Assembly (NCBI GenBank): GCA_020847975.1
Contig: JADLBD010000004.1
Span: 24,319 to 88,318, forward strand
DNA from: Bryobacterales bacterium
GTDB taxonomy: Bacteria; Acidobacteriota; Terriglobia; Bryobacterales; Bryobacteraceae
Direction: 5' to 3'
Length of the DNA: 64,000 nucleotides
A model generated the notes under the pieces. It saw nothing but the letters and a program-made list of their open reading frames with translations, was not told the DNA's origin and searched no databases. Positions within the stretch are counted from its first letter, which is position 1. Every line of letters starts with the position of its first letter. This document shows, piece by piece, positions 1 through 8,256 of this stretch. The translations under genes and the position numbers were made by a program.

Positions 1-1211
1 ACAAGGTGGTGGATGTGCGGCTCAAGATCTTCGAGCCGCCGCGCCTGTTCGAAGCGTTCGTATGCGGCCGCCACTTCTCGGAACTGCCGGATCTGGTGGC
101 GCGTATCTGTGGAATCTGTCCCATCGCCTACCAGATGAGCGCTGTCCACGCCATTGAAAGCGCGTTTGGCATTACCATCGACCCCGCCGTCCGCCTTCTG
201 CGCAGGCTCTTCTATTGCGGAGAGTGGATCGAGAGCCACGCGCTTCACATCTACATGCTGCATGCTCCGGATTTCCTCGGCTACGCCGATGCCATTCGCA
301 TGGCGCGCGATCACAGGGAATTGGTCGAGCAGGGACTACGGATCAAGAAGATCGGAAACCACATCGTGTCTCTGATTGGCGGGAGGGAGATCCATCCGGT
401 TTCGGCGGCTGTGGGCGGGTTCTATCGCGTTCCTTCCAGGCAGGAACTCCGCGCGCTGGCCGATGATCTCGAATGGGGCCTGGATGCGTCCGTGAAAACG
501 GCGCGCTTCGCCTCCACGCTGGAGTTTCCGGATTTCGAACAGGACTACGAATTTGTCTCGCTGTCCCATCCAAACGAGTACCCGTTCAACGAAGGCAGAG
601 TGGAGTCAAGCAACGGCATTGACATCGATGTCGATCTGTACGATCAGCACTTCAGCGAGTATCATGTGGAGCACTCCAACGCTCTGCAATCGGCGGTTCG
701 CGCGCGGGGAGCCTATCTTGTGGGGCCGCTGGCGCGTTTCGCTCTTAACTTCGACCGGCTCCCCCCGATCGCCCGCCAGGTGGCTCGCGACTGCGGGCTT
801 TCCGTGCCCTGCAACAACCCCTTCCAGAGCATTGTCGTGCGCGCTATCGAACTGGTGTTTGCATTCGCGGAAGCGCAGCGGATCATCAAAGCCTACCAGC
901 CGCCCGATCAGCCGCGCGTTCCCGTTCCGGATCAGGCGGGCACGGGCTGCGCCGCTACCGAAGCGCCGCGCGGATTGCTCTATCACCATTACGAGATTGG
1001 GGAGGGCGGGTTGGTGAAGAGCGCGCGCATTGTCCCTCCGACGTCGCAAAACCAGAGGCGCATCGAAGAGGACCTATGGAACCTGGTCCCGCGTCTGCTC
1101 CACCGCCCCGAGCACGAAATCACCTGGAAGTGCGAGCAGGCCGTCCGGAACTACGATCCGTGCATCTCCTGCGCCACTCATTTCCTGAAACTGCACCTGG
1201 AGCGCGGGTGA
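1..1211 (+). CDS. [NiFe]-hydrogenase large subunit, group 3b-like (5' partial)
   Basis: Large catalytic subunit of a cytoplasmic [NiFe] hydrogenase, which binds the Ni-Fe(CN)2CO centre that splits or makes H2. The N-terminal cysteine motif RICGICP lies about 35 codons in, and the C-terminal motif DPCISCATH supplies the other two Cys ligands and the His after which the maturation protease cuts, leaving a nine-residue tail. The [10 protein letters not shown] form resembles group 3b (NAD(P)-linked, sulfhydrogenase-type) enzymes. The frame is open to the left edge and the first visible GTG (position 6) lies inside conserved sequence, so roughly 30 N-terminal residues are outside the window. The TGA overlaps the ATG of the protease gene by one base. 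Diaphorase and small subunits are probably upstream, off the window. Confidence 0.93.
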   Translation, partial: KVVDVRLKIFEPPRLFEAFVCGRHFSELPDLVARICGICPIAYQMSAVHAIESAFGITIDPAVRLLRRLFYCGEWIESHALHIYMLHAPDFLGYADAIRMARDHRELVEQGLRIKKIGNHIVSLIGGREIHPVSAAVGGFYRVPSRQELRALADDLEWGLDASVKTARFASTLEFPDFEQDYEFVSLSHPNEYPFNEGRVESSNGIDIDVDLYDQHFSEYHVEHSNALQSAVRARGAYLVGPLARFALNFDRLPPIARQVARDCGLSVPCNNPFQSIVVRAIELVFAFAEAQRIIKAYQPPDQPRVPVPDQAGTGCAATEAPRGLLYHHYEIGEGGLVKSARIVPPTSQNQRRIEEDLWNLVPRLLHRPEHEITWKCEQAVRNYDPCISCATHFLKLHLERG

Positions 1212-1696
1212 TGCTCATTCTGGGCTGCGGCAACGCCGATCGCGGAGATGACGCCGCCGGCTGGATGGTGGCTGACCGGCTTCAGGCTCTGGGTTTTCCC
1301 GCGCGGCGCCATGAGGGCGATTGTCTGTCATTACTGGACGCCTGGAGCGGACATGAGGAAGTGGTCCTCGTGGACGCCATGGTTTCGGGGCGCGAACCGG
1401 GTGTCTGCGTAGTGCTGGATGCCTGTGCGGCGCCAGTGGAGCGTGGAGAATTCCGTTGCCCGAGCAGCCACTCGTTCGGAGTAGGCGAAGCGGTGGAACT
1501 GGCGCGCATGCTCGATGCGTTGCCTTCGAAGCTCCTCATCTTCGGCATAGAAGGCTCGTCGTTCGAAGCGGGGGCCCAAGTGAGCGCGGCGGTGGCGGAG
1601 GGGGTGGAGCGCGTAGTGGAGGAGGTTCAGCGGTTGGGGACGCGCGTTAGGGGGAATCCCTCAAATCCTCCTCTGAGCCAACTTAGGCATGTGTAA
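1211..1696 (+). CDS. Hydrogenase maturation protease (peptidase M52, HycI/HoxW type)
   Basis: Endopeptidase that removes the C-terminal tail of the [NiFe]-hydrogenase large subunit after nickel insertion. The family fingerprint GCGNADRGDDAAG sits at the very N-terminus, followed by VDAM (metal-binding Asp) and SSHSFG (metal-binding His), as expected for M52. Length (161 aa) is normal. The frame is open further upstream inside the hydrogenase gene, but ATG 1211 starts exactly at the conserved MLILGCGN and overlaps the preceding stop by one base, so the pair is translationally coupled. Its substrate is almost certainly the subunit encoded just upstream. The C-terminal residues after about 145 are not conserved-looking. 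Confidence 0.9.
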   Translation: MLILGCGNADRGDDAAGWMVADRLQALGFPARRHEGDCLSLLDAWSGHEEVVLVDAMVSGREPGVCVVLDACAAPVERGEFRCPSSHSFGVGEAVELARMLDALPSKLLIFGIEGSSFEAGAQVSAAVAEGVERVVEEVQRLGTRVRGNPSNPPLSQLRHV

Positions 1697-1855
1697 ATCA
1701 TCCCAAATCTGCGAAGACCTGTTGCATTCCTCCACCAGACAGCGCACACTTGATTTACATTCGCTGGATCGCAGGCGGGGCCGTTAGTCGCGTTGCTTGT
1801 CCTAACCATCAGGCTCTGGGTCTTCGCGAAAGCTGAAACGAGGAACCGAATCCGG

Positions 1856-2806
1856 ATGCGCATCAACCGCCTCTTTCCTGGCTCGCTGGCCTTGGCGTTT
1901 CTCTGCCTTGCGCCCGCCAATGCCGCGCTGATCATCAACCCCACCTTCGATACCACCATCACGAGCGACCCGAATGCTTCCACCATCATGGCGACGATCA
2001 ACTCGGCCATTTCCGACTACGCCGCTGCCTTCACCGACCCCATCACGGTCAACATCAAGTTTCAGCTGGGTGGCGGCCTTGGTTCCAGTTCGACGTGGAT
2101 CGGCAGCATCTCCTACGCCCAGTTTCTGACAGCAATCACGGCGGACAAGACGACCGCCAATGACAATCTCGCCGTCGGCTCCCTGCCGTCTCAAGCGAAC
2201 AATCCAGTGAACGGCAACTCCAATGTGTTCCTGCCGTGGGCGAATCTGAGGGCACTGGGGTTCGGCGTGGGGGCAACGCCGGATGGCTTCGACGGCACTA
2301 TCACGCTGAACACGTCGATCATGAATCTGACTCGGCAGAGCATCGACCCGTCGAAGTATGACTTGCACGCCGTGGTGCAGCACGAGATCGACGAAGTCCT
2401 GGCGATTCAATCGGCGCTGAACGGTTCCGCCAATGGCGACCCCGCTCCGGCGGGACCTGCTTCCACATTAGATCTGTTCCGCTATGACCAAAACGGCAAT
2501 CGCAGCTTCAGCAGTGCCCTCGCCGCTGAGGCATATTTCTCCATCAATGGCGGCACTACCCGACTCGTACGGTTCAATCAACAAGCAGGCGGCGACTTCT
2601 CGGATTTTGCCAGTAGCGCCACACCTCATGTTCAGGACGCCTACGGCACTCCCGGAGCGACTCCAAATCTGGGCGTGGAACTGACCATGCTCGATATCCT
2701 TGGCTATGACTTGGCGGCTAGCCCCGTTCCCGAACCCTCGACGGCGGCTTTCCTGGTAGTGGGAATTCTGGCCGGGGCCTGTTGGAAGCGCCGCCGGCCA
2801 TCCTGA
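1856..2806 (+). CDS. Secreted metalloprotease-like protein with PEP-CTERM anchor
   Basis: 316 aa with a Sec signal peptide (about residues 1-24, ending APANA) and a typical PEP-CTERM tail: VPEPST, a hydrophobic stretch, then WKRRRP. Such tails are processed by exosortase. In the middle is HEIDEVLA, an HExxxxL motif like that of the NF038122-type putative metalloproteases, although the second zinc-binding His of HExxH is replaced by Glu/Val positions. Catalysis is therefore uncertain. ATG 1856 is chosen over the in-frame ATG/GTG at 1793 because the signal peptide begins there and AGGA lies 11-15 bases upstream. It converges with the DUF1501 gene, with 22 bases between stops. Confidence 0.8.
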   Translation: MRINRLFPGSLALAFLCLAPANAALIINPTFDTTITSDPNASTIMATINSAISDYAAAFTDPITVNIKFQLGGGLGSSSTWIGSISYAQFLTAITADKTTANDNLAVGSLPSQANNPVNGNSNVFLPWANLRALGFGVGATPDGFDGTITLNTSIMNLTRQSIDPSKYDLHAVVQHEIDEVLAIQSALNGSANGDPAPAGPASTLDLFRYDQNGNRSFSSALAAEAYFSINGGTTRLVRFNQQAGGDFSDFASSATPHVQDAYGTPGATPNLGVELTMLDILGYDLAASPVPEPSTAAFLVVGILAGACWKRRRPS

Positions 2807-2828
2807 TCGCCAGATCGGGCGCTCCCCG

Positions 2829-4181
2829 CTATCCCAGGAACCCCACGTTCTGCGTTGTGAAGTTCGCCAGATTCGGGAACACGATGGGCATCTCCGTCCC
2901 CGGGACTCCGAACCAGTTCGCCAGCGTCGCGCCATACTGGTCGAGCGAAGTTGTCGGTATCCAATTGCCACGGTTGCCCGAATCATCCGGTCCCTGGAGC
3001 GCCAGTGCCGGAAAGGTCCCGTAGAGATTGCCGCCTCTGACCGCTCCCCCCATCACCAAGTGGTGGGAGCCCCAGGCATGATCGGATCCGTTCCCGGCCG
3101 AGGGCTGGAACGTGCGTCCGAACTCCGATTCGGTAAACGTCGTCACCTGCGCAGCGACCCCCAGTTCGACCGTGGCGTTGTAAAACGCCGCCATCGCCTG
3201 GCTGAGTTGCGTATACAGGCTCTGCTGATCCGGAAGCTGGTTGCTGTGCGTGTCGAAGCCGCCGAGGCTGGCAAAGAAAATCTGCCGCCGCATGCCAAGT
3301 TCATTCCGCACTTGAATGAGTCGCGCGATTTGGGCAAGTTCCGTGCCTAATCCCGTGTTTGGAAACTGCGTCTGAAGAGGATTGGACTGGGTAACGCTGT
3401 TAATGAGCGTCGCAATGCGAATGCCTTCCCTGGTGTTCGCGCTCGCCGCCTGGATCAGGGCGTAGCCGGCATCCATTTCGAGCAATTCGCCCAAGGCTTT
3501 GTCGCGCGCAACCATAGCGGCGTTGTCCGGGTTGCTGCCTTCGAGTCCAGTGGTAGTCTGGCCAGGAATGACCGTGGCGGGTTTGGTATTCACGCCATTG
3601 AGCAGCAGGGCTCCGCCGGCGACCGAGGTGCCGAGTGGATAGTTCGAGGGAGTGTTGACGCCCAACAGGCCCAACCGGTCGGCGATCCGGCCGCCCCACC
3701 CGGTGGTCCCGCCCAGCGGCATGGCCGTTTGCCACTCCGAAGTCTGATCGGAGTGCGAGAACAGGTTCGAGGGCACGGGGACGCTTCCGGCAAGATATTG
3801 GGCGCGAGTGGTGGGTTTGACGATCATACCTACGTTGGCGGCGACGGCGAGTTTGTTCTGCGCCCAAAGAGGATGAATGGCGGCAAGGCTTGGATGAAGT
3901 CCATAGACCGCCCCGCCGGGGGTGGGGATCTGGAGCAGTTGGGCCTGCGGAATCGCCAGCGGGCCACGCACCTGCGCATACTGCGCATACTGCGTACTGA
4001 CGGGCACCACCATGTTGTTCGAGTCGTTCCCGCCGAACAGAAAGATGCACACCAGGGCTTTGTAGTCGCCCGTGGATTGCGCATTGGCGCTGAGCAGGCC
4101 AAGGCGGCTGAACTGGCTGGCGACGGTGAGAGTGCTGAGAGAGCAGCAGCCGAGCCGCAGGAATTTTCTACGGGATGTCAT
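2829..4181 (-). CDS. DUF1501 family protein (Tat-exported)
   Basis: 450 aa member of DUF1501, an alkaline-phosphatase-superfamily-like secreted family common in Acidobacteria and Planctomycetes. The N-terminus TSRRKFLRLG is a classic twin-arginine signal. The family's FLFGGNDSNN motif follows, and the C-terminal half has SEFGRTF and DHAWGSHH, typical of the family. ATG 4181 places the Tat signal at the start; the longer frame upstream adds 39 unlikely residues. It lies 22 bases after the DUF1800 gene and is almost certainly co-transcribed with it, the usual pairing of these two families. The biochemical role of the pair is not established. Confidence 0.92.
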   Translation of the reverse strand: MTSRRKFLRLGCCSLSTLTVASQFSRLGLLSANAQSTGDYKALVCIFLFGGNDSNNMVVPVSTQYAQYAQVRGPLAIPQAQLLQIPTPGGAVYGLHPSLAAIHPLWAQNKLAVAANVGMIVKPTTRAQYLAGSVPVPSNLFSHSDQTSEWQTAMPLGGTTGWGGRIADRLGLLGVNTPSNYPLGTSVAGGALLLNGVNTKPATVIPGQTTTGLEGSNPDNAAMVARDKALGELLEMDAGYALIQAASANTREGIRIATLINSVTQSNPLQTQFPNTGLGTELAQIARLIQVRNELGMRRQIFFASLGGFDTHSNQLPDQQSLYTQLSQAMAAFYNATVELGVAAQVTTFTESEFGRTFQPSAGNGSDHAWGSHHLVMGGAVRGGNLYGTFPALALQGPDDSGNRGNWIPTTSLDQYGATLANWFGVPGTEMPIVFPNLANFTTQNVGFLG

Positions 4182-4203
4182 GTGTTCGTCTCCTGATCTT
4201 TCG

Positions 4204-6843
4204 TTACGGTTCCACCTGGAACTGGCTGGCGCTGCCCACGAGGTAGGCTGCGTTCCGGGCGCGGATGCGCACATCCGATGTAGCGCCCAGTGCAGCAAGG
4301 ATGCTGGACTTCATGGCGGCGCTCATGGCTCCATGCATCAGAGCCTGGTTGAGCGCCTCCACCAGCGAGGGAGGGTCAAAGGCCAGCCTCTCCAGTTCGG
4401 CGAGGTCGATCTGAACCGCGGCGCCGATGCCGTTGCGGCTGGCGCGGTAGATGAAGTTCACACGGTTGAGCGCGACAGAGGGGGTGCTGATCTGGAACTC
4501 CGGCGCCGCCTGCCCGTTCACCCGGTAGAAGGGCGAGAAGTAGTTGAAAACGCTGGGGGCAAACCAGAGATCCTCTCCCATGTTGCGCGCGTACCCGTTG
4601 AGGTTGTTGTCCGTGGTCACGGCGGCGTTCATGTTGCGCAGGAAGCTGAGGATGAACAGGACCGGTTCGCGGAGTTTACCCTGGTAGGCTTGCGGCGAGT
4701 CTGCTTCCGGATCGGTGACAATGGCCTTCGTGGTCTGCCACAGATCGCCTCCCGTGGCCTGGAAGATCGTGGCGACTCTGCTGATGTAGGCGCCCGATGG
4801 ATTCCCCATCACCAGCCGTTGGATGAGGCGGATGGCGACGAAGGGAGCAACATTCGGATTCCTGCGGAGGTTGTTGATGACCAGATCGACCTCCTCGCCC
4901 GCCGTGCGTCCCGGCGGGATCATGTCTCCCAGCAGGAGCGTCTTCTGCGTGGTGTCGTGCTGCTCCTCGAAGGCGATCATCGGGGCGGCATAGTAAGTGG
5001 GGTTGGGGAAGCGCGGCGTTTCGCCGGGGCGGGTGGGATAGGTCCAACCGGTGAACGCCCTGGCGAACTGCTTGACGTCTGCTTCGCTGTAGGTGGGAAG
5101 CGGCTTGCCGGTGGCGGGGTCGAGCTTCGGAGTTCCGTCCATGTTCAACTGCTCCAAACCGAGCGTGAACAGTTGCAGCAGTTCCCGGGCGTAGTTCTCG
5201 TTGGGTTCGACTCCCCTGGTTTCCTTCCGGTTATTCACCATGTCCAGAAACCGGCCCATGGTGGGGCTGAGAGTCACTTGCCGCAGGAGCGTGAAGTAGT
5301 TGCCAAAGGCGTTCTGGCTCAACATGCGCATGTAGGGAACCAACTGCTGCGACTGTGGAGTCTTTACACCGGACACCACCAGGATCTGGCTGAGGGCGAA
5401 GGTCACTCGCTGGCGTAACTGGTCCTGACCCGTCATGGCCTTCAGGTAAAACGCGCGCTGGGCCGGGCTGATGGACGTTGATTCGGCAATTGGATCGGGC
5501 AGGTCCGACACGGGCGCTGAAAACTGCTCCTGAAGGAAGGCCGGAATGCCCACCTGCTGCAGATGCTGGATGCTTTCCGGAGCCGGCCCCCATGTGGTTC
5601 GTTCGAGAAAACGGGCAGCCGCCTGAGCGCCCATCAACTGCTGCGCCGGACCTACGGTGAGGACCATGGCGTTCGAATTGGCCGCGCCAGGATCCGGGTT
5701 CCTCAACGACACGCTGAGCATCCCGCCGAATCCCGCTCCCGCCTTGCCCGACGCCGCAATCGACGTTGGAGAAAACGAATTGACGGTCAACGGCGTAGAA
5801 CCGAGCAGAACCTGCGCACCCGGGGCGAATCCTGTCCCGGTGAGTACCAACTGAACCTGGCTTCCCGCGACAAGTTTCCCGGGGTTGGCCGACGTGATGA
5901 GGGGAATGGCATTCTGAAGCGTCATCACGGATGTGTCCAAGGCCTTCGGATCGGCATTGCTGACGGCCTTAATATCCACGGTGGGCGCGGCGGCGGTGGC
6001 GATGTTTGCCGGAGACGTGGATGAGGTAGCGATGGGGGACGGCGGCAAAATGGCCGGCGGCGTATACAGCCCTGTCTCATCAATGGTTCCATAGATTACA
6101 TTGCCCCCTTTGATTCCGTTCACGAACCAGGTGACGGTCCTGTCCAGGGAGTTGCCGACGGAAGCGCGGAACTGTCTGGGCACTCCCAGGCGCAGGGTCG
6201 CCTTCTCCGGCGTGACGCTGACGGTCACGGGAGGCACGATGCGAAAGCTGCGCTTGTTGGAAACCGCCCCGCCGGGGTCCGGATTGGCTACGCCCACGTC
6301 GGTATCGCGTGGGTTTGTGTCCGTAGCCGTGGCCTTCAACTCCGTGGCCGAAACAAAGAAGGTGGCCACAGGCTTATCGCCGATGAGAACTCGCGATCCG
6401 GGAACGAAATTCTTTCCCGACAACTGGATGGTGAAGGCGCCGATGTTTACCAGATTCGGTGTGACTGCACTCAGGCTGGGCACAGGGTTGTTCACTGTCA
6501 CCGTGGCCTCGCCATAGACGGTGGGCGCGGCAGTGCTGGTGGCCCGTATCTTTACCACGTTCGGAACGGGCGGCAGAGCGGGGGCGATGTATTGGCCCCC
6601 ATCGGAGATCTTTCCAACCGTGGTATTTCCGCCGGTGATTCCATTCACCGACCATGTAACTGTTTTCGGGCTTATGTTCGCAACCGAGGCCGAGAATGTT
6701 TTCGAGGCTCCGGCAACAATGGTGTAGGCGGACGGGCTGACAGTCACCGAGACGACGGACGGTTCGGCGGATGCGATGGCGGTTGGCAGCGCCATCAGCA
6801 GGGTGAATCGCAGCATGTGGGAACGAGCAAGACCGGTTCGCAT
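4204..6843 (-). CDS. DUF1800 family protein with Ig-like and IPT/TIG domains
   Basis: About 879 aa secreted protein. After a signal peptide come alternating modules: a bacterial Ig-like domain (SVTVSPSAYTI), an IPT/TIG domain (ITxxNFVPGSRV pattern), a second Ig-like domain (VSVTPEKATL) and a second TIG domain. From about residue 415 onwards there is a full DUF1800 domain (AARFLERTTWGP, NYARELLQLFTLG, FTGWTYP). Start 6843 is preferred because GGAGG lies about 13 bases upstream; ATG 6876 and ATG 6816 are alternatives without one. It is the first gene of the DUF1800-DUF1501 operon and has an unusually long upstream region. Known family function is lacking; surface or matrix binding through the TIG modules is inference. 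Confidence 0.9.
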   Translation of the reverse strand: MRTGLARSHMLRFTLLMALPTAIASAEPSVVSVTVSPSAYTIVAGASKTFSASVANISPKTVTWSVNGITGGNTTVGKISDGGQYIAPALPPVPNVVKIRATSTAAPTVYGEATVTVNNPVPSLSAVTPNLVNIGAFTIQLSGKNFVPGSRVLIGDKPVATFFVSATELKATATDTNPRDTDVGVANPDPGGAVSNKRSFRIVPPVTVSVTPEKATLRLGVPRQFRASVGNSLDRTVTWFVNGIKGGNVIYGTIDETGLYTPPAILPPSPIATSSTSPANIATAAAPTVDIKAVSNADPKALDTSVMTLQNAIPLITSANPGKLVAGSQVQLVLTGTGFAPGAQVLLGSTPLTVNSFSPTSIAASGKAGAGFGGMLSVSLRNPDPGAANSNAMVLTVGPAQQLMGAQAAARFLERTTWGPAPESIQHLQQVGIPAFLQEQFSAPVSDLPDPIAESTSISPAQRAFYLKAMTGQDQLRQRVTFALSQILVVSGVKTPQSQQLVPYMRMLSQNAFGNYFTLLRQVTLSPTMGRFLDMVNNRKETRGVEPNENYARELLQLFTLGLEQLNMDGTPKLDPATGKPLPTYSEADVKQFARAFTGWTYPTRPGETPRFPNPTYYAAPMIAFEEQHDTTQKTLLLGDMIPPGRTAGEEVDLVINNLRRNPNVAPFVAIRLIQRLVMGNPSGAYISRVATIFQATGGDLWQTTKAIVTDPEADSPQAYQGKLREPVLFILSFLRNMNAAVTTDNNLNGYARNMGEDLWFAPSVFNYFSPFYRVNGQAAPEFQISTPSVALNRVNFIYRASRNGIGAAVQIDLAELERLAFDPPSLVEALNQALMHGAMSAAMKSSILAALGATSDVRIRARNAAYLVGSASQFQVEP

Positions 6844-6876
6844 GTCGATTATCACAAGCCTCCAAGGTTGTTCCAT

Positions 6877-7060
6877 TACTATCGGGTGAGTAGTTCTAAA
6901 CGTTACCCCGTGGCAGAAGTAAAACTTGCCCTACCGTGGGACTCACGGTTTCACCTTACGGGTACTACTGGGGAGAACGGAGGGGGAGAAACCCTAGGCT
7001 TTACGCCGGGCTATGACACTCGAAATATTACGGCTAAGCATAGCACACGCTTATCGATGT
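6877..7060 (-). promoter_or_regulatory. Candidate structured 5' leader of the DUF1800-DUF1501 operon
   Basis: The 450 bases between 6844 and 7294 hold no convincing gene. Read on the minus strand, the part next to the DUF1800 start has closely spaced potential hairpins: CCGTG-5 bases-CACGG around 6938-6952, and a GGC/AAGT stem against ACTT/GCC around 6912-6931. It also has an unpaired-looking purine stretch beside GGCGTAAAGCC near 6989-6999. This density of pairing and the length of the leader suggest a cis-acting RNA. I cannot assign it to a known riboswitch class by eye; a resemblance of the GTAAAGCC stretch to c-di-GMP (GEMM) riboswitch cores is weak. Confidence 0.25.
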
Positions 7061-7294
7061 GGGCAAAGACAGACCGAACCTGCCCTCCCTGCTGTGCTTT
7101 TTTGCGTGCTTTTCTTGGAAGACAGGACTACAATGAGGGCGGATAGTCCCAGAGGCTCTCTACAGCTCTTTCATGAACCCCTGGTTGCGTTTTTGCCCGA
7201 TACCTTCATAGGTTATTTCCGGAGGCGGGAGGTGAGTTTTCGGCCGCTCTTTGGGTTGTAGGCATCAGTCGTCCAGCTTGCAGGAGGTGTTTCC

Positions 7295-7441
7295 ATGTTC
7301 GATAGTCTCGACGAGACCATGAAGCACGATGAGGAAGAGCAGAGCACACCGCGAGAGCGGTGGATGAAGTACATCTTGACGCTCATCATCGCCGTTGTTG
7401 TGGTTGGCGGCTTGCTGACTGTAATTCGCATGGTGGAATAA
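7295..7441 (+). CDS. Small single-pass membrane protein, 48 aa
   Basis: Short gene with a strong ribosome-binding site (GGAGGT 7 bases before ATG 7295). The product begins MFDSLDETMKHDEEE, a charged N-terminus rich in Asp/Glu, then PRERWMK and one hydrophobic helix (about residues 27-43, ILTLIIAVVVVGGLLTV), ending RMVE. The layout (acidic cytoplasmic head, one C-terminal helix) matches a small conserved hypothetical family I recall from Acidobacteria; that link is from memory. It stands alone, between the DUF1800 leader and a decayed gene. Function unknown. Confidence 0.75.
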   Translation: MFDSLDETMKHDEEEQSTPRERWMKYILTLIIAVVVVGGLLTVIRMVE

Positions 7442-7516
7442 GGAAGGCGCAAGCGCTTTGTTTCGAAATGCCTGAGGGAGAGACACCTTCGGGCACGACT
7501 TGAATGATTGCCGCGG

Positions 7517-7546
7517 ACGCCGCCTGGGGGTAGCCTGTGGCGGCGT
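7517..7546 (+). terminator. Probable intrinsic terminator after the 48-aa gene
   Basis: Inverted repeat ACGCCGCC (7517-7524) and GGCGGCGT (7539-7546), an eight-pair GC-rich stem with a 14-base loop, followed by TTTGCATTTG. The T-tract is short and interrupted, so termination efficiency is uncertain. It lies 75 bases after the stop of the small membrane protein gene. Confidence 0.45.
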
Positions 7547-7840
7547 TTGCATTTGCGCGCTTTCCCCCCATTCGCGTCCCGGCCACAGAAGCAATAAGCG
7601 CAATTGAACAGGATGGGATTCGTCTCGAGCTGCAAACGGAAAGAAAAGGCCGGATCGACACCGGGCAAATCAGCTTCGAGCGGGTCAAGCAGGTACGCGA
7701 TCTGGATCAGAAGTCCTATGGGCATTCTCTGGGCAAGGATTCCTGATCGCGGCGATTGTCATTGAGGTGAGATCACGCTGATCGCGGTAATTGTGCGCAC
7801 GACACAAAGGGTGCACGGGGTGAGCCGCTGATGAGCCGTC

Positions 7841-7877
7841 CCTCCGCCGTTTGATAAGATTAACGGCTTAGCGGAGG
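7841..7877 (+). promoter_or_regulatory. Hairpin covering the ribosome-binding site of the decayed gene
   Basis: Arms CCTCCGC (7841-7847) and GCGGAGG (7871-7877) pair perfectly, with an inner CCGTT/AACGG pairing. The right arm contains the GGAGG Shine-Dalgarno sequence that sits 9 bases before ATG 7887, so the structure could hide the site. The loop contains TAAGAT, a -10-like hexamer, so part of this may instead be promoter DNA. Confidence 0.3.
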
Positions 7878-7886
7878 TGACATCCG

Positions 7887-8223
7887 ATGCGTTTCCTGCT
7901 TGCATTCCTCATCTGTGGCAGCCTTGCCGCACCCGTGCAGTTTTCCGGCTCACTCGTGAGCAGATGATTCATTACGCGGCAAAGTCAGATGCTGGAGCGA
8001 GTGAAAGGACTTTCGCTCGAAGAAGCCTGGGGGATCCCACCTGATGAAGGAGATTGTGGACACCGCCGACCGGACGCACATCCACGATGAGTGGACGAAG
8101 CAGAAGTTCCTCACGGGCAAGTACAAAGCGAGCGAATTGTACGGCGGTCCGGGGCTTTCGCCGGAACTCCAGAAGGAATACGACGAGTACGTGAAGAAAC
8201 GCCTGGCGGAACTGAACCGCTGA
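7887..8223 (+). pseudogene. Decayed gene, possibly RraA-like secreted protein
   Basis: A good start (GGAGGTGA, ATG 7887) opens a signal peptide MRFLLAFLICGSLAAP, but the frame stops at 7967. Protein-like sequence continues in other frames: RLTREQMIHYAAKS overlapping that stop, then MLERVKGLSLEEAW, and finally a clean 59-codon stretch from ATG 8044 to 8223 (MKEIVDTADRTHIHDEWTKQ...). Three pieces in different frames with missing sequence between them indicate a dead gene. The pieces resemble the N- and C-termini of signal-peptide-bearing RraA-like proteins of Solibacteres; this is from memory and weak. The last piece might still be translated but has no clear ribosome-binding site. Confidence 0.6.
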
Positions 8224-8256
8224 GGGATGGACTACAGTGTCACACGAGCTTGGTTG

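Noticed and set aside
6877..7060. c-di-GMP (GEMM) riboswitch
   Set aside because: Only the GTAAAGCC part resembles the core; the flanking conserved helices and the terminal GGTAG...TTACC pairing could not be matched by eye, so only a generic structured leader is reported.
7537..7746. Possible 69-aa gene starting GTG 7537
   Set aside because: Its start lies inside the right arm of a terminator-like hairpin, with no ribosome-binding site and no recognisable features; the antisense frame at 7213-7725 is equally unconvincing.
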